Part shown: positions 1 through 10,189 of the stretch, piece by piece | Position numbering within the stretch: position 1 is the stretch's first letter | Layout of the letters: every line of letters starts with the position of its first letter | Origin: Cycas panzhihuaensis | Taxonomy: Eukaryota; Cycadophyta | DNA: 64,000 bases | Assembly: GCA_023213395.1 (NCBI GenBank) | Contig: CM041465.1 | Coordinates: 108,259,741 to 108,323,740, forward strand | Direction of reading: 5' to 3' | Translations under genes and position numbers: made by a program | The notes under the pieces: model-generated | Told to the model about the DNA's origin: nothing | The model's database searches: none | What the model saw: only the letters and a program-made list of their open reading frames with translations

Positions 1-128
1 ATTTATCGTAGAGTTAGAACACAACTATCATATATCATTAGCTAAGGGATGAGGAGAGTGAGGTAGGGCCTTCAGAATGACCAAGGCATAGTTTAGGAGG
101 TACTTAGATACTAGAGGGAAGGAGGCCT
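1..128 (+). pseudogene. C-terminal tail of Gypsy-4 antisense PMD/coiled-coil gene, copy A
   Basis: The plus strand encodes a remnant of the basic C-terminal tail seen in the other PMD genes of this window (RDEESEVGPSE, compare RDEESEAGSSRRP at about 23000). The reading frame contains in-frame stops. It stops at the GGCCT target duplication (124-128) where Copia-1 is inserted. The homologous sequence resumes at 6379. The upstream body of this gene copy lies left of the window but is present in copy B at 52133-54618. Confidence 0.65.
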
Positions 129-455
129 TGATGGAACAAAGGGAAAGAGGGAGTAAGAAGAATGAATGAGAGAGTAAACCATTGATCCAATATAATTATA
201 GTGTTGATGAATACTAGAGTCTTTAGACCTTATAGATAAATAGGTAGGATGTGAGTAAGATGTGGCATGCCACTCAACATCCACCTTTGATTGCCACTAA
301 AAAAATATTAGAATGGATTCTATAAATATCTAACAAGATATGGCTAGGGTCTAACATAGAGCTTTTATGATATCTCTATCAATGTCTAGGTTATCTCCCT
401 AATGTGGGCAATTAACCCTAAGTAGATACAAGTCCCAATAGGTATTATTTTAATA
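129..455 (-). repeat. 3' LTR of Copia-1, copy A
   Basis: It is homologous to 6064-6378. On the minus strand it begins TATTA, most likely a decayed TGTTA, directly after a purine-rich tract (AGGGGTGAAA) that fits the polypurine tract. It ends in CA at 129. The flanking bases 124-128 read GGCCT, matching those after the other LTR. Confidence 0.88.
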
Positions 456-469
456 TTTCACCCCTATAA

Positions 470-3400
470 TATCCATTTGGGGAGACTCCAAGTTTATCCA
501 TTAATTTGATAAACATTATCTTTCTAAGTTCCTTTGTGAATATATATGCCACTTGATCTTCTATGTTGTAATAGACCAATTTAAGCTTACCTTGTTATAC
601 CAATTCTCTAATAAAGTGATGATGTATTTTAATGCGGTTTGTATTTCCATGAAACACTAAATTCTAAGTTATATAAATTGTGCTTTGATTGTCACAAATA
701 ATTTGAGTGGAACTAACCTATTCCTCCTATAAATCTTGTAGCAACCTTCTAAGCCAAACTATTTCATATGCCCTTACTTTAATTGCTTTATACTCTACTT
801 CTATAATAGATAGAGATATCGTGGCATATTTCTTTGAACTCCATACAACTACAACTGAACTGAAACTAAATGTATAACTAGAGGTAGATTCCCTATTGTC
901 TACACAACCTGCCCAGTTTAAGTCTATATATACAACTAATTTATATTCTCCTAATGACATATAATATAATCCATATCCAATTGCATATTTTAGATACCTA
1001 AGAATTCGTTTAATTGCTTATTAATGTTTTACTTTAGGCTCATATATGAATCTAGAAACCATACTAAATACATATATGATATTTGGTCAAGTTGAAGTTA
1101 AGTAAATTAAATTCCTAATCAATTACTTATAAAGTATAAGATCAACTAATTTTGATTCCTCAAACTTAGATAACTTCATCTGAACTACTATTGGAGTTGC
1201 AAGTGGCTTGCAACTACTCATGTTAAGCTTGTGTAATAAGTCTATTGTGTATTTCCTTTAAGAGATAAATATCCTATTTTTATCTTGACAAACTTCTATA
1301 CCTAAGAAGTAATGTATTAGTCTTAAGTCTATCATCTCAAATTCCTTATACATATCCTTTTAAATCTTTGGGACAAGTAAATATCATTCCTAGTATATAC
1401 TAGGTCATCAACACCTAAGCCCATACTAAGTATGGAGCTTCCTTCTATCTTAATGATTTGATTGACTCATTTGGAATCCCTTATCCTTAAAGTATTTGAC
1501 GATTCTATAATGCCATGCTCTAGGTGCTTTCTTAAGTCCATATAAGGCCTTTTTAAGTTTATAGAACTTGTTTTCTTTTCCTTTTACTTTAAAACATTTT
1601 GGTTGTTAAACATATATTTCTTCATCTATATAACCATTTAAGAAAGTAGTTTTAACATCCATTTAGTGAACTATCCAACCTTGTTATGTAGCTAGATCCA
1701 TCATCAATCTAATTCTTTCTAGCCTTGCAATTGGTGAAATAGTTTCATTATAATCTATACCCTCAATCTGAGCATAACCCTTAGCAACTAACCTTACTTT
1801 ATACTTGTCAATTATTCCATGTAACTTATACTTGGTCTTATAGACCCATTTAGTTCCAATTATATTCTTGTTTGGTGGCAGATCCACTAACTCTTGTGTA
1901 TCATTTTTTATTAAGGCATTGTATTTATCTTTCATTGCTTACTTCAATTCATTCTAAGTATTAACCTCTTCAAAGTTACAAGGCTCACTAGACTTCATAA
2001 CTTGAGTCATCAATATAAACTCTACCCTTTAAGATCTTATGGTTCTCTCAAAGTTGGTGTCTAAAATATTTAAAGGGTCATGTACCCTTTTTTCCCACTT
2101 AGAGACCTTTCAATTTAAAGTATAGGGTCCTACTTCATTTAGATTAGGTACATTTATACCCTTAGAATCTAATTCCACTTCAACCATGATATTTTTCCCT
2201 TTCTTAAACTTTTCTTTGTGATAAAATTTATCTTCTTTAAACATGACATCTCTACTGATAATTATCCTTTTCCCTTTTGGATCATAAAGTTTATAGGATC
2301 TAGAAGAGTTACTATATCCTATAAAAATATATCTGATGTTCTTATTATCCAACTTAGTTCTTCTTTGATTTGGAATATGTACATAAGCTATGCACCCAAA
2401 AATCCTTGGGTGTTTAATGCTTAGCTTATAACCTATCCAAGTTTCTTCTTATATAACCCACCTAACTAACTTGGTGGTATACTTGTTCAATATATAAATA
2501 ACTATGTATATAACTTCTTCCTAAAATTCACTTCTAAGATACTTATCTTTAAGCATACTCCTTGTCACTTATATAATTGCTCTTTTCATTCTATTAACAA
2601 CCTTATTTTGTTATAGGGTATAAGGATTAGTGAGTTACTTTATTATGCCATAATAATTATCGTAAGCCTTGATCTTATTTGAAATGAATTCACCCCCATT
2701 ACTTGATCTTAGGGTTAGAATTCCAAGTCTACTTTGCCTTTCCACAAAAGTTTTAAAGTTCATAAAGCATTGTAGACCATTTGATTTAAATTTGATAAAG
2801 TAGATCCATATCATCTTTGCAAAGTTATCAGTAAACATTATAAAGTACTTAGCACATCCAAGTGAGGGCACATCCATTAGACCATTGACCTTATAACATT
2901 CATTAGGAAATCCTTTCCTTTATTGCTTTCTAAGTATGCATCCTTCACAAAGGTCTTGTTAGATTCAATAGTAGGAAGTACAACTACCATATCCATTATT
3001 TTCATTAAGGCCAAACTATTATAATTTACATAGTCAAGTCTTTTGTGCCATACTTTAGTATCCATATTTATTGATGTCTTTAAGGCATAATAATCTATTA
3101 GGGGTATAACTAGTTTAGATAACCTATCATCGGTCATTTGACCTTTGGCCACAACTACCTTATTCCTTAATTTGTCCTTGATAGTATATTCCTAATTATC
3201 AAAGATCACTTTATATTGCTACTCTATCATTTGACCCACTAAAAGTACGTTCTTTTTGGGAGTTAGAACATGTAGGACATCATGTATACTCATAGTTTCT
3301 CCAAAGTTAGTTGTTATTGAGACATTTCCTTTCCTAATAGATACTAAAGTGGTGTTATCCCCAAACATAATTTTACTTTCCTTAGAGTTATCTATCTCCT

Positions 3401-3480
3401 TAAACCACTCTTCTTTATGTGTCATATGTTTGGAACACCTTGAATCAATATATTAGTTGTCTTCTTCTTCATTAGCTACT
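470..3480 (-). pseudogene. pol: Copia-1 pol, copy A (protease, integrase, RT, RNase H)
   Basis: Read from high to low coordinates, the minus strand shows the following. Protease lies near 3480-3220 (YIDSRCSKHM, where the catalytic DSG has become DSR). The GAG-pre-integrase region lies near 3152-2877 (KVWHKRLDYVN). The integrase core lies near 2877-2635 (LRSSNGGEF, in place of the usual DNGGEF, so a catalytic aspartate is lost). The RT spans about 1935-1300 (GTKWVYKTKYK, RLVAKGYAQ, and a VDDLVYT box with the preceding Tyr lost). RNase H runs to about 475 (YATISLSIIEVEYKA, then HGNTNRIKIHHHFIREL and DQVAYIFTKEL). This order defines Ty1/Copia. Many stops stand where Trp, Gln or Arg is conserved, so the gene is dead. 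Confidence 0.9.
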
Positions 3481-3499
3481 AGGCTTGAAAGAAATAAAC

Positions 3500-4560
3500 T
3501 ATCATTTTATCTTTCCTTCATAATTGTATTAGTTGTTCCCCTTTATAAACTTGACCTTTTAGTAAAATAGATTCTCTTTTAAGTGACCATTCCTATGGTA
3601 GTAGGAATATTGAATGGTTCCTCTACCTCTTAGACTCCTAGCTATTTGTCCTTGGTTTCTCCCACTAAGACATTGACCTCTTCCTCTTCCTTAAGGTTTA
3701 TAGTTTTAGCCTTAACCTTAACCTTGATAGTACCTTTAACCTTCGTACCAATTTTTCCCTTGATAAAGTTGATTTGGGCCTTGTCTTTGATAGGTGTCTT
3801 GACCTTGTGCTTGAAAACCTTAGAAGCCTTGACCTTATCTTTGAAACTACTTTTCTGATTGGCCTCTACCTTTAGGGAATTGACTTCTACCCCTAAAACT
3901 TTGTCCTTGATAGCTAAGTCCAATTTTTACCTTAGTAGTAAAATATGATTAATGGATTCACTTCCTCTTTCCCTTCTTTAACTACTATAAGCATAGCACT
4001 TAGTTGATCTATTTTGAGAGTGCTAAGGTCCTTAGAAACTTCTATACTAGTGGCCATTATTCTTAAATCTCTTGATATCTCCTACACACCTTAAGATTTT
4101 TTCAACAACTCTTTATTTACTAATTTCTCTTAAGAATCTCATATGGTTAACTAAGCCTTAGACTTTAGTAGAAAAGTCATTAACTCCTTTACAAGTCGTC
4201 ATCCTCAGATTTTCAAATCTACTTCTCAAGGTTTGTAGTTTTAATGATATTAGTCTTTCTTATGTTATCTTGAGTCCATCCCAACCCTCCTTTGATGTTG
4301 CAACTTTATAGTGTCCCAAGCCTCCTTAAATCTTTTAGATAGCTAAGACATGTATTAAAATGTTTATAACAAAACATCCTTTAACTATTAAAGGCTTAGA
4401 TAAATCTTACATGAACTTAACTCATTAAAAAGCATATCAAACTAAAATGAAATATGGTCATGTGACCACTTGTTTCGATCTAGTGAAAATGAACTCTAAT
4501 ATTAAGTTAACAAAATTAACTTTTGACTTTGCTAATGAAAATTGTGGTTGTTAGAGTAGA
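3500..4560 (-). pseudogene. gag: Copia-1 gag, copy A
   Basis: The minus strand encodes a UBN2-type Copia gag core: LQTLRSRFENLRM, then VEKILRCVGDIKRF, then SIEVSKDLSTLKIDQLSAML. The order and spacing match those of plant Copia gag proteins. A zinc-knuckle relic follows near 3590 (YYHRNGHLKEN), with its cysteines lost. A Lys-rich open frame at 3642-3923 lies within the linker but does not fit known gag and is broken in copy B. Stops interrupt every frame. The closest relative in the window is the gag near 49100-49900. Confidence 0.82.
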
Positions 4561-6049
4561 GATAGGTCTTATTTTCAAACAACTATAAAAATTTAACTTG
4601 CCCCCCTTAGAAGAACTGATTCTTGATTACTTTAAGTGCTAAGTGTGACCTATTATTGTATGATCAAGAGGGATATGAGACTCTAGAGTAGAGATACGAA
4701 ATGTTGATGAAACAAATAACTACAATGCTTAAAAATGAGTGTCTTAATTCAATTATCTTCTAATGCATAAATGCACAGATCAATAGTAGATGTAAAAAAG
4801 GATTGTACCTAATAGAATATAATTATAAAGATGCTGATCTAAATTTTCTTTAATGAAAAAAAGAGACTGTAAAGATAAAGAAAAAGGGTACATTAATGAC
4901 TAAAAATCTATTACATGTATTTTTAATAACACAATTTGATAAAATAATGTAGTTGCAAAGATGCAAGGAAACTATTAAGGTAATTAAATCAAAGATATTT
5001 AAGAAGGATGATTATGAGTCAAAATAGTACGTAGGCATATAATATAATGGCAAATATTATAATTATTTAAATGTTTTACCTTAGAGAAAGAACAAACGAG
5101 AGTCATGTAAAATAAATTTTGTGTAATGATAAAAATGCAAATAGATATTCGGTCATAGTTTAGATGCAATTTTGGGCAACATAGATATAAGAAGAATGGC
5201 ACAAAAAATATGAAACAAAATGTACTAAAAATGGGGTTGAAATATAATAGGTTAAATACAAAGAACAACCATATTAAATAAAGCATTTTTGATATATTAA
5301 CATTGGAAGTTGAATATTTTGAGTATAGATTTACTAGAGGGATTTATTTCTTCATTAGTCATTCATTGGTGTCTGATGGAGAGCTACTTTAGCTTCAACA
5401 CTTCTAGCATGGGCATATTTTAAGAGCTTTATGAAGCACGTAACATTCACTTATTTGTCAATGAATTTAGACTTATTTTCAAAATTCTTCATTTGGCTTT
5501 ATATAAGTGCAAGTGTATGCAGAGATAAAATAATGGTGTGAACTTAGAGAAAGATGTGAACATCAAAACATTTTGAAGACTTATGTTGTGAATGCAAAAC
5601 TAGTTGGAATGGTTACTAATAACAGAGCAAGATTAGATCTTTACATAAAACTATAAAGAGCTAATTCACTTAGGTGAAATATGCATAACAAGCTCAAATA
5701 TTAGTAAGAAAATGATATAGATATAGGCTCATCTATTATCCATAAGAAGTTGTAGTCACAAAATAAATCTAGACTTCTAACCAAATGTTATAAGAGCTCT
5801 ATGGATCAAATACAGTGATATTATATACCTAAATAAAAGAAGAATAAAGATGAGAGACACTAATAATATAAATGATATAATAAACTAATAAAAAGTGTAT
5901 ATATACTAACAATTGCATGTAGCAATAAACTCATCATAACTCCTTTGTAACTTGAATAAGACTCTCAAGAGCTTCTCCAACTTTGGCTCTTGAATAATTA
6001 CTTTTGTAATTTGGAAATACTTGAACTAAGATGGAAATTCCTAAACTAA
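4561..6049 (-). other. Copia-1 leader between primer site and gag, copy A
   Basis: This is about 1.5 kb of AT-rich sequence in which I see no domain. Open frames here (for example 4999-5286, minus) are low-complexity and hydrophobic from T-rich sequence and look accidental. The matching stretch in copy B is 59050-60538. Confidence 0.6.
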
Positions 6050-6063
6050 GTTCTAATATCAAA
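6050..6063 (-). other. Primer binding site of Copia-1, copy A
   Basis: On the minus strand this reads TTTGATATTAGAAC, directly after the LTR end (CA at 6065-6064). It differs from the standard initiator-Met tRNA site TGGTATCAGAGC only by transitions. This fixes the element's orientation and the inner edge of the 5' LTR. Confidence 0.75.
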
Positions 6064-6378
6064 TGATGGAATCAGGGGATAGAGGGACTAAGGAGAATAT
6101 AGAAGAGAGTAAACCATTAATTTGATAGAATGGCAATGTTGATGAATACTAAGGTCTTCAAACCTCATAGATAAATAGATAGGATACGAGTAGGATATGG
6201 CACACTACTTAACATCCACCACCAATTGGTGTTGACCAATATCTGATAAGATACAACTATGTATGACTAGGGTCTAACATACAACTACCATGATATCTCT
6301 ACTAATATCTAGTTTATCTCCCCAATGTGTGTAATTAACCCTAAGAAGATATGATCCCTAATGAACATTATTCTAATA
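6064..6378 (-). repeat. 5' LTR of Copia-1, copy A
   Basis: It is homologous to 129-455, at about 78% by eye. It is followed on the outside by GGCCT (6379-6383), the target duplication that also precedes position 129. Confidence 0.88.
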
Positions 6379-7189
6379 GGCCTCACTAAGGGGATGATAC
6401 ACCCTAAGGATGTGGAGGAAACTATATTTTAATAGTAGAAGGAAGTTGAACCTCTAGGGGTATGGAGTTTATATATCACATGGCCTAATTAGGGGATTAT
6501 ACACCCTTGCAAGGATTCCAGCTCCCTCAGAGAGTATTATATATATATATATATATATGAGGACTGATTGGCACCTCCACATTCTTCTTTATCTTGCCAC
6601 ACTTTTATATGGATGTGTATACATATGTTCCATCATTTATGTATATTAATATATGTGCTTATTTTTATATATATTTAAGTTGGTATTCACTCTTGTTCAT
6701 GGAACTATAACTCACACATATATATATGGCATCATAACTCATATATATATATATCACATATAAATAATATGATTAGTTGTTTGTCCATTCATATGAAATG
6801 ACATTATTTATCTTATTATAAGTTTACACTTATAAAGGAGTCTCATGCCCCTTATGGGGCAAAACCTATCCAATGGCCATGTATCATAGTAGGGTAAGGG
6901 ATGCCATATGACAAGGTGCCCCTTGTCAAGGCAACTCATTTCATTAATGAAATTAGCTTAGGATTGTTTCATAGTTAGCTGCTAATGGGTGGTATACTTA
7001 GTTATGATAAAGGGTAGGGTAATAAGTTCAACATAGTGTTCTGCCCCTAGAGGAGGCAATGTGTATTATAAACAAAGGTAGTTTAGGCTCATTTCAAAGC
7101 AAGTTGGTAATTCAGGCTTATACCAGAGTACATTGATAGTTTAGGCTCGTACTAGGGTATATTACTGTCCTACATTGGGGGTCAGAGAG
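6379..7189. other. Gypsy-4 spacer between PMD gene end and integrase, copy A
   Basis: This stretch continues Gypsy-4 after the Copia-1 insertion. Its first part resembles 30640-30830 of el1 (the 3' end and downstream region of the antisense PMD gene), including the motif AGGGGNTNATA followed by CCCTTGCAAGGA. A TA microsatellite at 6538-6558 (21 nt) is 29 nt long in copy B. I see no gene in it. Confidence 0.6.
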
Positions 7190-9488
7190 ATCAACTATAG
7201 AACCTCTTATGGAATTACCCATTGATAGCCTTCTCAAAATTGAGGCCCTATAATGTAGCAATCTAGTACACCTAATTATTAAGGCTCTCAATGACTACAA
7301 AAAGGCCTACCCACTTGGGCTAAATTTAGAGAGTTAATCATGTAAATATTCTAGTTTGAGGACTTGGTTTCTAGGACTAGGGGTCATAGTTGTAAGTGTT
7401 TATCATGTAATCTTTGAGCTTTAGACTTAGACACTAGGTTAGCTTGATAAAAGAAAAGACATTTTTCATCTAGTGTTTTAAGGTTAAGGAGTTGGGCTTA
7501 ATGACACCATTCTCCATCTATATATTTTTTAAAGGAGAGTTATAAAGATGGGATCTCTACTTTGAGGGGTAGAATAACTTCTAATCCATAGACCAAGGAG
7601 AATGGGGTCATGCTCATGGCTATCTAAATGGACATTTAATAGGCCCAAAGGGCTAGGTATAGTCACAAGTGCTAATCATATTGATACTAGATGACAATCT
7701 TCTTCAATATATTGATCAAGTTCTTATTAAATGCCTCAATCTAGCCATTAGCCTAGTGGTAATATGGAGACAAAGTTTTATGAGAGATTTTGAACTTATT
7801 ATAAAGATTATTTATCTCCTTATTATAGAATGGGGTCTCATTATAAGTGATTAGAATGTCAGGGATCCCAAATCTATAAATGATATGTTAGAAGATAAAA
7901 CGGATAATCATCTTGCCTGTGATAGAGGACAGAGAGATTCCCTTAGCCCATTTGGTAAAATATTCTATGGCAGTTAGAATAAACTTATGTTGGATTGAGG
8001 AAGGAGGAGTTATAGCCCTGATGAGGTCATGACCCCATTGAGAAAATGGCCATGGTGACATAATGGCATCTAATACCTCATAAGGTTAGTGTATGATATT
8101 ATAATACTCTTGGAATATATGGCATCATTGTGTATAATCATATGCATCCTTGAGTAGGGTAGGCTAATAGAATCCCATACGAAGAATCCTTTAGGCTATA
8201 TATTGGCCTTCAAACTAGCCTTTGTAAATGTTATCATGGCATTCACAAAGGATTTGATGTATTTCTTTGGGATTAATGCATTTGAGGAAGATGCCTATGA
8301 ATGATCATTTATATAATATGTCCTCAATGAGGAAGTACTAATGAGTGAAGGCTCTTATATGCAACTTGATATTTTTACTCACATCCACCAAGTATTTTTA
8401 TTAGGTCAAATAATTAAGTATGTTACCATACCATTTATCATTGGCTAACCTATGCCTCTTAGTTTGTTGAAGAATGAGGATTGCTTTGTCTAGTAGGGAA
8501 TTATCGACAAACTCATTTGTAGAGTTGGGGAGGGGGGTCTCAGCGAGTTATTTAGCCACCACCATCCCCTTTTTAGATTTATAATTGATGACCTTAAGGT
8601 CATTCTCTTGGATGAGGATGGCCTACTTGCTTATTCTCCCTATTAAATCAGACCTTGTTATAAGGTAATACAACAGGTTTAATTAGATAATTACATGAGT
8701 GGTATTATTGAGTAGGTAATGCCAATGCTTCTTCATGGTAAATACCAAGACTGAGCACTCTATTCTAGCTAATAGGTAATTTACTTCAATTGCCACAAGG
8801 GTTTGGATTATAAAATATATAACCTGCTCAATCTTAGAATCATCTTCTTGGGTGACATGACACCAATAGACTCTTTAGTAGTAGAAGTGTATAAGATAAA
8901 GGGCCAATTAAATATCATTCGAGCTAATCACGGGAGCTAAAATAAGGGTTTTTTTGAGCTCTTAGAAAGATTCTTAGGCCCTAAGGGACCAAATAAATTG
9001 GGTCCCATTTTTAAGAAAGTTGGTTAGTAGCTTTACATTAATAATGAAGTTAGCCAAAAATCATCTCAAGAAGTCCAACTAATCCAAAAATGACCTTAAC
9101 TTAATTTGTCATTAGGTCTTTGGGGGAGGCATCTTTATAATGGCCTTAACTTTGTTAGGGTTAACTTGGATCCCTTATTGCAACACCAAAAAACCCAACA
9201 TCTTGCTAACTATAACTATAAATACATATTTAAGTAGGTTGAGGCTCATATAGTACTTGTGATACTTGAAGAATATCTCCTTTAAGTCAGTAAGATGATT
9301 ACCCTCTTACATGAGAGACCCATAAAATCATCCATGAAGACCTCAAGAACCTTATTAATGAGGTCATGAAAGATAAAGTGCATTACCCATTAGTATGTTA
9401 CACTAGAGGCCAAAGGGCATAACATTAAAGATGAATGCTTCCCAAGGAGTGATAAAAGTGAAAAGAGTGGATCTATCCTTCATCTCCA
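7190..9488 (-). pseudogene. pol: Gypsy-4 pol fragment, copy A (RT, RNase H, integrase)
   Basis: Read from high to low coordinates, the minus strand gives RT (TPWEAFIFNVMPFGL near 9450, then VFMDDFM near 9340 with both catalytic Asp, then KMLGFLVLQ and IIKMPPPKT). Connection and RNase H relics follow. The integrase core has ETPFYNKEI where the second catalytic Asp region should be, and IEAFNKNLINILKK with the Glu kept. Integrase continues through [23 protein letters not shown] to the GPF-type C-terminal module at about 7200-7400. The nearest relatives in the window are el1 and el2 (compare 22297 and 31362), so this is a Tat-like Gypsy. Multiple stops are present. It breaks at 9489, where Copia-2 is inserted inside the RT coding sequence. 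Confidence 0.88.
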
Positions 9489-9756
9489 TGTACTAAACAC
9501 AAAGGTAAACATGGGAGAAAGAAAGACTTGAGAGAAAGAAAATAGTTCTCACCAAATAGGGAGGTAAGAATGAGCATCTTCCATTGAGCTTTTACTTTTA
9601 TATTGAGAGAGGGAGCATTAGAGTTAGGTGAAATGAAATTACATATAATGCACATGAAAGTGCATTTCACTTAAGTGATCTAATTTAAAGATCACTTAAG
9701 ACCCTTTTTAGAAATAATCAACTAATATAATGACCTTGTGGCATTAACCCTTTTCA
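9489..9756 (-). repeat. 3' LTR of Copia-2 (candidate)
   Basis: The plus strand runs TGTACTAAACAC ... ACCCTTTTCA, so it is bounded by TG and CA. On the minus strand a purine tract (TTAAGGGAGAGAT, about 9757-9769) directly precedes it, as a polypurine tract should. It starts abruptly inside Gypsy-4 RT coding sequence. The same first 20 bases occur at 63981-64000. I did not find the matching 5' LTR near 40 kb, so the assignment rests on boundary signals only. Confidence 0.6.
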
Positions 9757-10189
9757 ATCTCTCCCTTAATAATAGAAGGTCATTTCATCCTATTTTATTC
9801 TATCCTATGAGGTCTTTATTTGAGCCTCTTACAAAGCAAACTACTATGACACTTTTGTGGGAAACCCTCATGGGGAAGAAAACCCACAAATTTTCTAATC
9901 TACTAACCTGACTTAGGTAGCTCTTTAAATGAAGCTGGATAGTCAATCAATATAATAAATTTTGTGGTTAAAATCTACTAAGTCTCCATATACCATTTGG
10001 TCATCCCCCATTCCCTTTCAGGTTTTCATAGGTTTCAATTTTCCAAAATGATACAACCATTATCTTTTTGCACCCATAAGGGGTTTTTACGAATGGGATA
10101 GAGTAGAGACTTACTCTTATCCTTCTGCACCCACAAGGGGTTTTTGCGAATGAGAAAGAGTATGATGGTCTTATTATCATCTCCTTCAA
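9757..10189 (-). other. Copia-2 sequence between pol stop and LTR
   Basis: This is 430 bp without a gene. It contains an imperfect tandem repeat of 57 bp period (10070-10126 and 10127-10163), each unit starting GCACCCAYAAGGGGTTTTT. A short inverted repeat (AAGTGATC ... GATCACTT) occurs in the adjoining LTR near 9675-9700. Confidence 0.55.

Larger units (their letters stand above)
129..6378 (-). mobile_element. Copia-1 LTR retrotransposon, copy A, complete but dead
   Basis: This is a full-length Ty1/Copia element on the minus strand. It has two LTRs (129-455 and 6064-6378), a 5 bp target duplication GGCCT at 124-128 and 6379-6383, a methionine-tRNA-type primer site at 6050-6063, and gag and pol in the order expected for Copia (gag, protease, integrase, RT, RNase H). 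The two LTRs are only about 78% identical by eye, so the insertion is old. It sits inside the spacer between the antisense PMD gene and integrase of Gypsy-4. All coding regions carry many stops and none could be expressed as a whole. Confidence 0.92.
1..9508. repeat. Long direct repeat, copy A (left end cut by window)
   Basis: This stretch matches 54491-64000 base for base apart from scattered substitutions (many C/T or G/A), a few 1-base indels and a TA tract of different length. The offset starts at 54490 and ends at 54492. Both copies contain the same Copia-1 insertion with the same target duplication, the same Gypsy-4 remnants and the same start of Copia-2. The duplication is therefore younger than all three insertions. 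The left boundary lies outside the window. Confidence 0.95.

Noticed and set aside
3705-3745. Telomere-like CCTTAACCTTAACC run
   Set aside because: Only a few units, not the plant TTTAGGG motif, and it lies inside the Lys-rich part of Copia-1 gag.
3642-3923. Lys-rich 93-codon frame as a separate gene
   Set aside because: It overlaps the gag linker, has low complexity, and the almost identical copy B breaks it.
4999-5286. 95-codon hydrophobic frame, minus strand
   Set aside because: It arises from T-rich sequence in the Copia-1 leader and has no domain. Nothing independent supports it as coding.
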